12,629 bases of DNA from Bacteroidia bacterium (GTDB taxonomy: Bacteria; Bacteroidota; Bacteroidia; Flavobacteriales; Flavobacteriaceae): the NCBI GenBank assembly GCA_030431085.1, contig JAUIJW010000047.1, positions 1-12,629 on the forward strand, read 5' to 3'. The notes below the pieces were generated by a model that ran no database searches, was not told the DNA's origin, and worked only from the letters and a program-made list of their open reading frames with translations. Position 1 is the first letter of the stretch. Every line of letters starts with the position of its first letter. The translations under genes and the position numbers were made by a program. Below, piece after piece: positions 5,838-12,629 of the stretch.

Positions 5838-8257
5838 TAGTTCCCTTCCTCTATTTCGAATATATTTTTATTAACCTCTTTGGCTCTGTTATGAGAGTTT
5901 CTTCTACTCGCTTTATTGAATCTATAAGAGAATGAAAGTAAATATTGTGTGTCGTAAATGGCATTTCTATTGGTAAGTGTATTGGCTTCTAGCGATTTGT
6001 AAATAAATTCTTTAGAATGAAATATATCATTAACTCTAAACGTAATAGTTGCCTTTCCTTCCAAAATATCCTTACTTACAGTACCATTAAAATAAGTAAT
6101 AGCATCAAGCTCATTGATAGCCGTTTTAAGACTAGATTGATAGGTACCATTTAATTGTATTCTAAAAGTGTTGGTGAATTTATATTGAGCCATGAGTCTT
6201 GCGCTATATACTGTATTGGTATAATCGTAAGCTTTTCCAGGAGTATTAGATAACTTTGTAATAAATGGGCTAAAGAAAGTGTATACTCTAAATTTATTAG
6301 TAGGCATATAGGTCAGCTCCAGCTCAATACCTGTATAATCAATATCACCAATATTGATGGGAAATCTTCTATATATTGGATAACCATCTGGTGTTTGGTC
6401 ATTGGTTTCTGTTAATACATTTAAAATACCATCTTTAGAGCTGGTGTAATATGCTGCCGTATTTAATGAAAGAGTATTCCAATCTTTATGATATTCTATC
6501 AGGTAATAGTGCGTATAGTAGGGTTGTAAAAAAGGGTTTCCCATTTGTTGAAAACGCTCATCCGTAAAGAGATTAAATGGGTTAAGTTCTTTAATTGTGG
6601 GCCTTGTAACATATGGAGCGTAATAGGCTGAGATGCTACTATTATCTTCGAAATAGTAATTCAGTGAAGCCGAAGGAAACCAATAATTATAATTATTAGT
6701 AAAGTTAGTTAGGTTAAGATCGTCATCAATTTGAGTGTTGGATATTTCGGTTCTTAAACCAAGAGAATAACTAAACTTATCATATTCTTTAGAAAAGTTG
6801 GCATAAAAGGCATAAATATTCTCTTTATAATCAATTTGATTGGTGTATGGGCCAATTAAGAGTTGTGATATAGGTGTTTGTTCACTTAGTGAAAAATCGT
6901 TGTTGTAAATTCTAATATCAGATTTATGGCCAGCTTCAAATTTGGCATTATTTTTTAATGGAAGAGCGTAATCTATTTTGAAATAATAGTTATTAAACTC
7001 CTGGTCTTTTGTTATATCTTGAATATAATCACTATTATTTGGACTGATTTCGGTTTGAGTGATGTAGTTCTCACTATTAGAAATATTACGATCGTAATTT
7101 AAATGAAAACTAAGCTGATGACCTTTAGTGTTAAATTTTTTGGTATAATTCAAAAAAGCTTCCATCAAGTTTTCATCGGTGTTGTCTAAAGACAATCTTT
7201 CTGATGTTTGCCTTAAACTATTAGGTGGTTGATAATCATTTAAGAATAAATTGGCATTATAATTTTTATCAGAATTAGTATAAAGTAAAGATATGGTAAT
7301 AGAGTTTAAACTGTCTAAATAAAATTCACTGCCAAGGTTAAGTAATATAGCATTTCTTTGCTGGTAATCATCTCTTATTTGGTCGTAATAAGACTCAGGA
7401 TTTTGATTGTTATCTAAATAAGTTTGATCTAAAGAAATATCTTTAAGTTTTACACTATGGTTAAAACTTACCGTTCCAAACATGTTGATTTTATCTGTTT
7501 TATGGTTGATAAAAGCAGAAATACCATCATTATCTGGTAAGCCAATATGCCCTTCTATGGTACCGTTATAGCCATTATTCTTTCCCTTTTTTAAGACAAT
7601 ATTTATTATTTCACCACCTTGAGCGTCGTATTTAGCAGAGCGCGACATGACTTCTACTTTTTTAATAGAGCTGGCTGGGATGATACTTAAAATATCTGCA
7701 TTATTTTGACTACCACCATAAGGTTTTCCATTAACTAAAACTTGAGCGGTATTACCCCTTACAGATATGCGCCCTTCTTCATTAACGGTTATAGATGGTG
7801 TGTTTTCTAGAACAGTAATAGCACTACCACCGATATTGGCAATATCTTTTGAAGCATTGTAAACCTTTTTATTGGCTTGGTATTCTATAAGCTTATCTTT
7901 AGCAAAAACTTCTACTTCTTTAAGTTTTTCATAATGCTGTTGTAATTCTATAGTACCAAGATCTAGATCCTGTTCAATTTTAAGAATATTAATGATATAC
8001 GGTTTAAATGAAAGAGATTCTGCAATAAAGTAATATTTACCTTTAGGCAGTGTTAATGAAAATTCACCTTTTTTATTGGTGATATCGCCGTAGATTTCGC
8101 CGGCATTTATATCTTGCAATGTTAACGAGACGAATTGTAATGGCAAATGCGAATCAGCATCCATTACCTTTCCGGTTACGTTAAAACTTTCTTCAACTTC
8201 TTGACTATAGAGGGTTAAAGTCAAAAAGCAAAAAAAGATTGCAAATACAAATTTCAT
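5837..8257 (-). CDS. TonB-dependent-receptor-like outer membrane beta-barrel protein (paralogue 2)
   Basis: This 806-residue protein has the same layout as the neighbouring receptor. A signal peptide (MKFVFAIFFCFLTLTLYSQ) is followed by a carboxypeptidase-D-regulatory-like domain (about 25-105: VTGKVMDADSHLPLQFVSLTL, G.YYFIAESLSFKPY). The plug domain (about 110-228) has ISVRGNTAQVLVNGKPYGG, SSIKKVEVMSRSAKYDAQG and EIINIVLKKG. A long barrel ends in LLSFSYRF, plus a 26-residue tail that is first basic and then acidic. The plug is shortened around the usual 'PSARYDAEGTAGIINI' block, where it reads SAKYDAQGGEIINI. Barrel landmarks shared with paralogue 1 include GNP.L.P, DG.PI.RR.PIN and the late DIL.G..TI.F.V.D.F.S. 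Role: presumed outer-membrane uptake or binding, ligand unknown. It is probably an old tandem duplicate, since divergence is considerable. Confidence 0.88.
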   Translation of the reverse strand: MKFVFAIFFCFLTLTLYSQEVEESFNVTGKVMDADSHLPLQFVSLTLQDINAGEIYGDITNKKGEFSLTLPKGKYYFIAESLSFKPYIINILKIEQDLDLGTIELQQHYEKLKEVEVFAKDKLIEYQANKKVYNASKDIANIGGSAITVLENTPSITVNEEGRISVRGNTAQVLVNGKPYGGSQNNADILSIIPASSIKKVEVMSRSAKYDAQGGEIINIVLKKGKNNGYNGTIEGHIGLPDNDGISAFINHKTDKINMFGTVSFNHSVKLKDISLDQTYLDNNQNPESYYDQIRDDYQQRNAILLNLGSEFYLDSLNSITISLLYTNSDKNYNANLFLNDYQPPNSLRQTSERLSLDNTDENLMEAFLNYTKKFNTKGHQLSFHLNYDRNISNSENYITQTEISPNNSDYIQDITKDQEFNNYYFKIDYALPLKNNAKFEAGHKSDIRIYNNDFSLSEQTPISQLLIGPYTNQIDYKENIYAFYANFSKEYDKFSYSLGLRTEISNTQIDDDLNLTNFTNNYNYWFPSASLNYYFEDNSSISAYYAPYVTRPTIKELNPFNLFTDERFQQMGNPFLQPYYTHYYLIEYHKDWNTLSLNTAAYYTSSKDGILNVLTETNDQTPDGYPIYRRFPINIGDIDYTGIELELTYMPTNKFRVYTFFSPFITKLSNTPGKAYDYTNTVYSARLMAQYKFTNTFRIQLNGTYQSSLKTAINELDAITYFNGTVSKDILEGKATITFRVNDIFHSKEFIYKSLEANTLTNRNAIYDTQYLLSFSYRFNKASRRNSHNRAKEVNKNIFEIEEGN

Positions 8258-8273
8258 GTCTTATTAAGCTAAT

Positions 8274-8285
8274 CGCGTAAAGCTA
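8274..8285 (-). promoter_or_regulatory. Candidate promoter box of receptor paralogue 2, with shared CTTTrCGCG motif
   Basis: The minus strand reads TAGCTTTACGCG 16 bp before the ATG: one base from TAnnTTTG, followed by the same CGCG seen before paralogue 1. If it is the -7 box the 5' leader would be only about 10 bases. Confidence 0.35.
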
Positions 8286-8307
8286 GGTTATTCATATTAA
8301 AATATAA

Positions 8308-8341
8308 ATGGTGGTTTTTAGGTATTTTTAACACCGACCAT
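8308..8341. repeat. Imperfect inverted repeat upstream of receptor paralogue 2
   Basis: ATGGTGGT at 8308-8315 can pair with ACCGACCAT at 8333-8341 if one base is bulged, with an AT-rich loop between. It lies about 50-85 bp before the receptor start, between that gene and the arsC-type gene. It may be an operator or a chance dyad. Confidence 0.25.
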
Positions 8342-8350
8342 AAATAGTGA

Positions 8351-8372
8351 TTAAGCGTTTTGTTACGCTTAA
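8351..8372 (-). terminator. Possible weak terminator of the arsC-type gene
   Basis: TTAAGCGT (8351-8358) and ACGCTTAA (8365-8372) form a perfect 8-bp stem with a 6-base loop, 7 bp beyond the stop of the minus-strand arsC-type gene. No T run follows the stem on the minus strand, so termination is uncertain and read-through into receptor paralogue 2 is possible. Confidence 0.35.
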
Positions 8373-8379
8373 ATAACAA

Positions 8380-8721
8380 TTAAATTAAATGTTCAATATT
8401 TTCTGGGGGTCTTCCAATAACAGCAAGATTATCTTTGACAACAATTGGGCGCTCAATTAAGCGTGGATTTTCTGTCATTATTTTAATTAAAGCGCTGTTG
8501 TTTAAATCTTTATCTTTATATTTTTCCTTCCAGATTGATTCGTTTTTACGTATTAAATCTAGAGGTTTAATATTAAGTTTATCGATAATTTCTGATAACT
8601 GATTTTCGGTTAAAGGCGTTTTTAGGTACTCGATTATTTTAAAATCTTTACCGCTGTTTTTTAAAATTTCTAATCCTTGTCTACTTTTACTACATCGCGG
8701 ATTATGGTAAATTTCAATCAT
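8380..8721 (-). CDS. arsC: ArsC-family reductase (glutaredoxin-type arsenate reductase)
   Basis: The 113-residue thioredoxin-fold protein begins MIEIYHNPRCSKSR and carries the residues expected of glutaredoxin-dependent ArsC: catalytic Cys10 in NPRCSKSR, and three arginines at 58 (DLIRKN), 91 (LIERPIVV) and 104 (VIGRPPE) that match the oxyanion-binding triad of E. coli ArsC. The expected reaction is arsenate to arsenite with glutathione/glutaredoxin. A frame extension to an ATG at 8766 adds 15 residues unlike the family, so 8721 is chosen as the start. No arsenite efflux pump, ArsR regulator or other ars gene is adjacent. Isolated homologues of this type are common in flavobacteria and may have a general thiol-redox role, so the substrate is uncertain. 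It is divergent from tatD across 103 bp. Confidence 0.85.
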   Translation of the reverse strand: MIEIYHNPRCSKSRQGLEILKNSGKDFKIIEYLKTPLTENQLSEIIDKLNIKPLDLIRKNESIWKEKYKDKDLNNSALIKIMTENPRLIERPIVVKDNLAVIGRPPENIEHLI

Positions 8722-8744
8722 AAATTTCAATTTAATAAGGGCTT

Positions 8745-8752
8745 TAAATATA
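8745..8752 (-). promoter_or_regulatory. Candidate -7 promoter box for the arsC-type gene
   Basis: The minus strand reads TATATTTA, one base from TAnnTTTG, 23 bp before the ATG at 8721, in the divergent region shared with tatD. No good -33 element is seen. Confidence 0.3.
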
Positions 8753-8783
8753 GAAGAAATTTGCAATAAAAATTAACATTTCA

Positions 8784-8820
8784 TTTGCTTTTTTTTAACA
8801 TAACTAAGCACCTATATTTG
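8784..8820 (+). promoter_or_regulatory. Promoter of the tatD-ogt pair
   Basis: TATATTTG at 8813-8820, followed by C, matches the Bacteroidota -7 box TAnnTTTG exactly. A TTTG at 8784-8787 is a possible -33 element, but the 25-bp spacing is longer than usual. The box ends only 4 bp before the tatD ATG, so the transcript would have almost no leader. Confidence 0.5.
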
Positions 8821-8824
8821 CCAA

Positions 8825-9592
8825 ATGAAATTAACAGATACACACACCCATTTATATGTTGAGCAATTTGATGAAGACAGACATCAAGTGATAGAAAATG
8901 CTATTGAAAATGGAATCGATAGATTTTTTCTACCGGCCATTGATTCAACTTATATGCCTGCAATGCATGCCTTGCAAAATGATTTTCCGGCACATATTTT
9001 TTTAATGGTAGGTTTGCATCCCACTCATGTAAAGAAAGACTATCAAAAGGAGTTAATTTCTGTAGAGCAAGAATTAAAGCAGCATAAATTTTATGCTATT
9101 GGAGAAATTGGAATTGATTTATATTGGGATAAAACATTACTGGTTCAACAGCAGGAAGCATTTCGTTATCAAATACAATTGGCTAAGCAACATAAACTGC
9201 CTATCGTTATTCATTGCAGGGAAGCTTTTGATGAAATTTTTGAGATATTAGAATTAGAAAAATCTGAAGATTTATATGGCATTTTTCACTGCTTTACGGG
9301 TAATTTAGAGCAAGCACACCGCGCTATAAGTTACAATATGAAATTGGGTATAGGAGGTGTGGTTACATTTAAAAATGGAAAGATTGATCAATTTTTAGAC
9401 CAAATAGCTTTAGATCATATAGTATTAGAAACAGATTCGCCATACTTAGCTCCAACTCCTTATAGAGGTCGGCGTAATGAAAGCAGTTATTTAATTAATA
9501 TTGTTGATAAGTTGGCAGATATTTATAAATTGTCTCCAGAAATAATTGCAAACATCACCACCAAAAATTCTAAAGATGTTTTTGGAATATAA
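8825..9592 (+). CDS. tatD: TatD family metal-dependent hydrolase/DNase
   Basis: The 255-residue protein is a TIM-barrel metal-dependent hydrolase of the TatD/YcfH family. Ligands are visible in order: TDTHTH (His7, His9), GEIGID (Glu94), IVIHCREA (His130), FHCFTG (His155) and ETDSPYLAP (Asp204), with the typical PYRGRRNE close to the end. Length is normal for the family. Members act as 3'-5' nucleases or deoxyribonucleases linked to DNA repair and, in some organisms, to D-aminoacyl-tRNA or general hydrolase roles; the cellular substrate here is not settled by sequence. It probably forms an operon with the alkyltransferase gene, which begins 11 bp after its stop. The start is fixed by the usual MKLTDTHTH beginning and by the absence of a better upstream codon. 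Confidence 0.93.
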   Translation: MKLTDTHTHLYVEQFDEDRHQVIENAIENGIDRFFLPAIDSTYMPAMHALQNDFPAHIFLMVGLHPTHVKKDYQKELISVEQELKQHKFYAIGEIGIDLYWDKTLLVQQQEAFRYQIQLAKQHKLPIVIHCREAFDEIFEILELEKSEDLYGIFHCFTGNLEQAHRAISYNMKLGIGGVVTFKNGKIDQFLDQIALDHIVLETDSPYLAPTPYRGRRNESSYLINIVDKLADIYKLSPEIIANITTKNSKDVFGI

Positions 9593-9603
9593 TTCTTGAG
9601 CCA

Positions 9604-10086
9604 TTGAATTTGAAAATATACTATTATAAATCTCCAATAGGATGCATTGAAATACAAGGTGATAATGCCGGGATACAATCTATTTTATTTAAAGAGGATC
9701 TGCCCAAGTTGGTAGATAATACTGTACCGAAAGAACTAAAGTCTTGTGTAAAGCAATTACAAGAATACTTCGACAAAGAACGTAACGAATTCGATTTATC
9801 TCTTAACCCGCAGGGTACAGACTTTCAAAAAAAAGTTTGGAATTGTCTAGCTGACATTCCGTTTGGAAAAACGATTACTTATAAAAAACAGGCTCAAACC
9901 ATGGGTAATGAGTTGGTAATTAGAGCTATGGCTAGTGCCAATGGTAAAAACCCTCTTTCAATTGTAGTCCCTTGTCATCGGGTTATTGGTTCCGATGGAT
10001 CTTTAACCGGTTATGCGGGCGGGCTATGGCGTAAAAAATGGTTGTTAGAACATGAGGGCTCGATAAAGCAAACCAGTTTATTTTAA
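9604..10086 (+). CDS. ogt: Methylated-DNA--[protein]-cysteine S-methyltransferase
   Basis: The 160-residue protein repairs O6-alkylguanine by moving the alkyl group onto its own cysteine. The active site is PCHRV at residues 123-127 with acceptor Cys124. Upstream is the arginine-finger helix block RAMASANGKNP (Arg107), and downstream G.LTGYAGGLWRKKWLLEHE. The N-terminal half (residues 1-68) is the short ribonuclease-H-like domain of stand-alone Ogt/MGMT proteins; there is no Ada N-terminal zinc domain or AraC domain. No ATG exists at the right place: translation most likely begins at TTG 9604, or at TTG 9610, which gives LKIYYYKSPIG. The frame stays open back into the tatD 3' end. The 11-bp gap after tatD suggests translational coupling. 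Product identity is nearly certain; the exact start is not. Confidence 0.93.
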   Translation: MNLKIYYYKSPIGCIEIQGDNAGIQSILFKEDLPKLVDNTVPKELKSCVKQLQEYFDKERNEFDLSLNPQGTDFQKKVWNCLADIPFGKTITYKKQAQTMGNELVIRAMASANGKNPLSIVVPCHRVIGSDGSLTGYAGGLWRKKWLLEHEGSIKQTSLF

Positions 10087-10108
10087 ATTATCTAACTAAA
10101 AAAACTTC

Positions 10109-10116
10109 TATTTTTG
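10109..10116 (+). promoter_or_regulatory. Candidate promoter of the large surface-protein gene
   Basis: TATTTTTG matches TAnnTTTG exactly, lies 22 bp after the ogt stop and 21 bp before the ATG at 10138. The -33 region is T-rich (TTTT at 10081-10084) but lacks TTTG. The downstream gene may thus be transcribed on its own, though read-through from ogt is also possible because no hairpin separates them. Confidence 0.4.
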
Positions 10117-10137
10117 TGACGATTTATTATTTCTTGG

Positions 10138-12629
10138 ATGAAGAAGATTTTAGTTTTATTTACTGTTTTATGGTCTGTTTTGGGATTTTCTCAAGAACAA
10201 ACATTTAACAAAAAAACTAAAATTTTTAAAGTTCAATCTCGTGGCATTCAGGTTGACTCGGTAAGTATTTATCCAGGAAACTTTAACCTATATTCATTAA
10301 AAGGTAAACCAATTGCTCAAACGTTATATCAAATAGATTATAGTAGAGCTAGACTTGCTCTAAGCGATTCTATAATAAAGTATTATGACAGTATTAAGGT
10401 GCAATATAGAAGCTTACCAAACTACCTTACTAAAAAGTACAAGGCTAATAACGAAGCCATAATTATTCCTAAAAATCATGCCAATCAATTTGTTTATCAA
10501 CTCAATACCAACAGATTAAAAGGCGTTAAACCTTTTGATGGTTTATATACAAGTGGCAGTTTGTCTAGAGGGGTAACAATAGGTAATAATCAAGACGCTG
10601 TGGTAAATTCTAATTTTAACCTACAAATAGAAGGTAAACTATCTTCTAAAATAGGAATAAGAGCTAATATAACTGATAATGAAATTCCACTTCAAGAAGG
10701 AGGATATACTCAGAGAATAGATGATTTTGATAAGGTGTTTATAGAACTGTTTAGCAAAGATTGGTCGGTAAGAGCTGGAGATATTGATTTGATAAATACC
10801 AAAAGTTATTTTATGCCTTTCGAAAAAAAAATATCTGGTGTTGCAATTAATGCCAACTTGAATCATGGCGAATCGCAAACCAACATTCTAGCTTCTGGAG
10901 CTATTGTGAGAGGGCGTTACAGTAGATACGATTTTGTGGGTATAGATGGTAACCAGGGGCCATATAGAATCTTGGGGCCTAGTAATGAACTCTATGTGCT
11001 TATAGTGTCTGGTAGTGAAAGGGTATATGCCAATGGAGTTTTGCTTAAACGTGGAGAAAATTTTGATTATACAATAGACTACTCTACAGGCGAAATTACT
11101 TTTACAACAATTTATCCGGTTACAGCCAATGTAAGATTTAAGATAGAGTATCAAATTTTAGATACTAATTATACTAGGTTTTTAACTTTTAATACGGCCC
11201 ATTTCAAATCAGATAAATTGAATATTGGCGTGCAATATTATTTAGAGAAGGATAGTAAAAATAGGCCTGTACAACAAGATTTATCTAATGAAGAGAAAGA
11301 AGTATTAGCCAATGCGGGTAATGATAAGGGGAAAATGATTGTACCTTCTGCCGAGTTGGCAGTGCATGATGATCATAAAATTTTGTATGAAAAAATAAAT
11401 CAAAATGGTGAAGATGTTTTCATTTACAGTAATGATATCAATGCTGAATTATATCAGGTAAGTTTTACTTTTGTGGGAGAAAATAATGGCGATTATAATA
11501 TTGAAACTTCATTGGCTGGAGGCAGGGTATATGCTTATCAACCACCTGTAAATGGGGTAAAACAGGGCTCTTACTTACCTGTAAAACAGTTGATAGCTCC
11601 AGAATCATTACAATTACTATCGTTTGTCGCTGATTATAAACTAGGAGAGAAGTCTGATGTTTCGGGTGAGCTAACCTTAAGTAACAAGGATCAAAATTTA
11701 TTTTCGGCCATTGATAATGACCAGAATAAAGGCATAGCTTCTAAACTTAATTGGACTCAAAATTGGGTAGATAAATCGTATCAAATCAATAGCCAAATAG
11801 ATTATCAGTACATAGATAAAAACTTCCAAACCATTGAGAGGTATAGAAATATAGAGTTTCAAAGGGATTGGAATTTGTCACCAATACTAACAAACTTACA
11901 AGAAGGACAGCAGTTTATTACAGGGGTATTGAATTGGAGTAAGCCCAAAATAGGACAGATTAATTACACTTATGAAAATCTAGAGGTAGGTGAGTTGTAT
12001 AAGGGGAATCGACATCAAGTCAGTACTAATATTTCAAACAATAATATCGATTTTGTAGCCAATGCCAGTTTGCTGAATAGTGAAGACCAAATTGAACAAA
12101 ATAAATTTAAGCGATTATACTCTAAATACCTTCAAAAAGTACGAAGAGGTTGGTTTGGGGCTAAGTTTAATTACGAGAAAAATCAGATTAATAATATAAT
12201 AAACAATGAATTAAATGTATTGAGTCATGCATTTTATGAAACTGAAGGTTTTATAGGGGTAGGTGACTCAACCCACGTGTTTGCAGAACTTGGTTATAAT
12301 TTTAGAAGTACTGATAGCGTGGTAAATCGAGATTTTGAACAATATAATAAGGCTCATACTATTTTTTTAAAAACTCAGCTTGTAAAAAATAAAAATACAG
12401 ACCTAAAGATATATTCTAATTATAGAAAGGTAATTAATCATTTTTATGATGACGAGAATATATTGAATAACAGGTTAATGTACAGGCAATATATGTTCAA
12501 TAAAAAAGTAACCCTACAAACGTTGTACGAAACACAAACGGGTAGCCTACCACAACAAGAGTTTACTTATGTTGAAGTAGAGCCAGGTAAGGGGTTTTAT
12601 GAGTGGATTGATTTTAATGATAATGGTAT
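10138..12629 (+). CDS. Large secreted/outer-membrane protein of unknown function (3' end outside window)
   Basis: The frame from ATG 10138 is open to the last base: 830 full codons and no stop. It opens with a signal peptide (MKKILVLFTVLWSVLGFSQ). Recognisable blocks are GSLSRGVTIGNNQDAVVN (residues 140-157), then IPLQEGGYTQRIDDFDKVF, RAGDIDL (212-218), GNQGPYRILGP (271-281) and SGSERVYANGVLLKRGENF continuing into DYTIDYSTGEITFT (about 290-323). The rest is beta-rich with many aromatic, alternating strands, as in a large barrel. Residues 811-830 read YVEVEPGKG.Y.WIDFNDNG, a DxNxxG-like motif that could bind calcium. I recall this block order from large Bacteroidota outer-membrane proteins and from parts of the type IX secretion/gliding protein SprA, but this is memory, not a search. 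Function is unknown. Two small minus-strand frames inside it are shadows. Confidence 0.75.
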   Translation, partial: MKKILVLFTVLWSVLGFSQEQTFNKKTKIFKVQSRGIQVDSVSIYPGNFNLYSLKGKPIAQTLYQIDYSRARLALSDSIIKYYDSIKVQYRSLPNYLTKKYKANNEAIIIPKNHANQFVYQLNTNRLKGVKPFDGLYTSGSLSRGVTIGNNQDAVVNSNFNLQIEGKLSSKIGIRANITDNEIPLQEGGYTQRIDDFDKVFIELFSKDWSVRAGDIDLINTKSYFMPFEKKISGVAINANLNHGESQTNILASGAIVRGRYSRYDFVGIDGNQGPYRILGPSNELYVLIVSGSERVYANGVLLKRGENFDYTIDYSTGEITFTTIYPVTANVRFKIEYQILDTNYTRFLTFNTAHFKSDKLNIGVQYYLEKDSKNRPVQQDLSNEEKEVLANAGNDKGKMIVPSAELAVHDDHKILYEKINQNGEDVFIYSNDINAELYQVSFTFVGENNGDYNIETSLAGGRVYAYQPPVNGVKQGSYLPVKQLIAPESLQLLSFVADYKLGEKSDVSGELTLSNKDQNLFSAIDNDQNKGIASKLNWTQNWVDKSYQINSQIDYQYIDKNFQTIERYRNIEFQRDWNLSPILTNLQEGQQFITGVLNWSKPKIGQINYTYENLEVGELYKGNRHQVSTNISNNNIDFVANASLLNSEDQIEQNKFKRLYSKYLQKVRRGWFGAKFNYEKNQINNIINNELNVLSHAFYETEGFIGVGDSTHVFAELGYNFRSTDSVVNRDFEQYNKAHTIFLKTQLVKNKNTDLKIYSNYRKVINHFYDDENILNNRLMYRQYMFNKKVTLQTLYETQTGSLPQQEFTYVEVEPGKGFYEWIDFNDNG

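Noticed and set aside
2995..8257. A SusCD-type polysaccharide utilisation locus
   Set aside because: No SusD lipoprotein, glycoside hydrolase or sensor/regulator gene is present, and the receptors have the shorter barrel-family layout.
8380..8721. An arsenic resistance operon
   Set aside because: Only the ArsC-type reductase is present; no ArsR, ArsB or Acr3 gene lies beside it.
8722..8766. Longer arsC-type start at 8766
   Set aside because: The extra 15 residues do not fit the family and run over the likely promoter box; MIEIYHNPRC is the normal start.
10639..11154. Two minus-strand open frames (10639-10878 and 10888-11154)
   Set aside because: They lie inside the long plus-strand frame from 10138, which has a signal peptide and family-like blocks; the minus frames look like low-complexity shadows.
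1..12629. CRISPR arrays, tRNA/rRNA genes, insertion sequences, phage or defence genes
   Set aside because: I saw no regularly spaced repeats, no tRNA-like cloverleaf, no transposase or integrase motifs and no terminal repeats flanking any gene.

Overview
The window looks like chromosomal DNA of a flavobacterium (Bacteroidota, probably Flavobacteriaceae). It is strongly AT-rich, signal peptides end in FSQ or YSQ, there are no clear Shine-Dalgarno sequences, several starts are preceded by a Bacteroidota-type TAnnTTTG promoter box, and it carries two outer-membrane receptors of the carboxypeptidase-D-like/plug/barrel type. All family names come from reading the translated sequence; no database search was run.

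Layout. 1-905 (+) is the 3' part of a Gfo/Idh/MocA oxidoreductase, which converges on a minus-strand pair: fumarase (fumC, 2884 to 1484), followed 13 bp later by a guanine deaminase (guaD, 1470 to 916). One hairpin spans the two convergent stop codons. Upstream of fumC, a perfect 17-bp inverted repeat closes a minus-strand outer-membrane receptor gene (5451 to 2995). A second, paralogous minus-strand receptor lies at 8257 to 5837. Between them, on the plus strand, is an easily missed 54-codon membrane mini-gene (5621-5785) with a plausible promoter and a hairpin it shares with the second receptor. An ArsC-family reductase (8721 to 8380, minus) is divergent from a tatD-ogt pair (8825-10086, plus). 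The window ends inside a large secreted or outer-membrane protein gene that starts at 10138 and stays open to the last base (830 codons seen).

How the genes fit together. fumC (TCA cycle) and guaD (purine salvage) are adjacent and probably co-transcribed, though no pathway link is obvious. tatD and the alkyl-DNA alkyltransferase form a compact DNA-maintenance pair. The two receptors are diverged tandem paralogues sharing a short motif just upstream of their starts; neither has a SusD partner or substrate-processing genes beside it, so their ligands cannot be read from context.

No RNA genes, CRISPR arrays, insertion sequences or phage genes were seen. With the mini-gene and the truncated right-hand gene counted, no stretch over 300 bases lacks a gene. 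The least explained parts are the mini-gene, the truncated surface protein and the receptor upstream regions. I did not find convincing evidence of a new multi-gene system.
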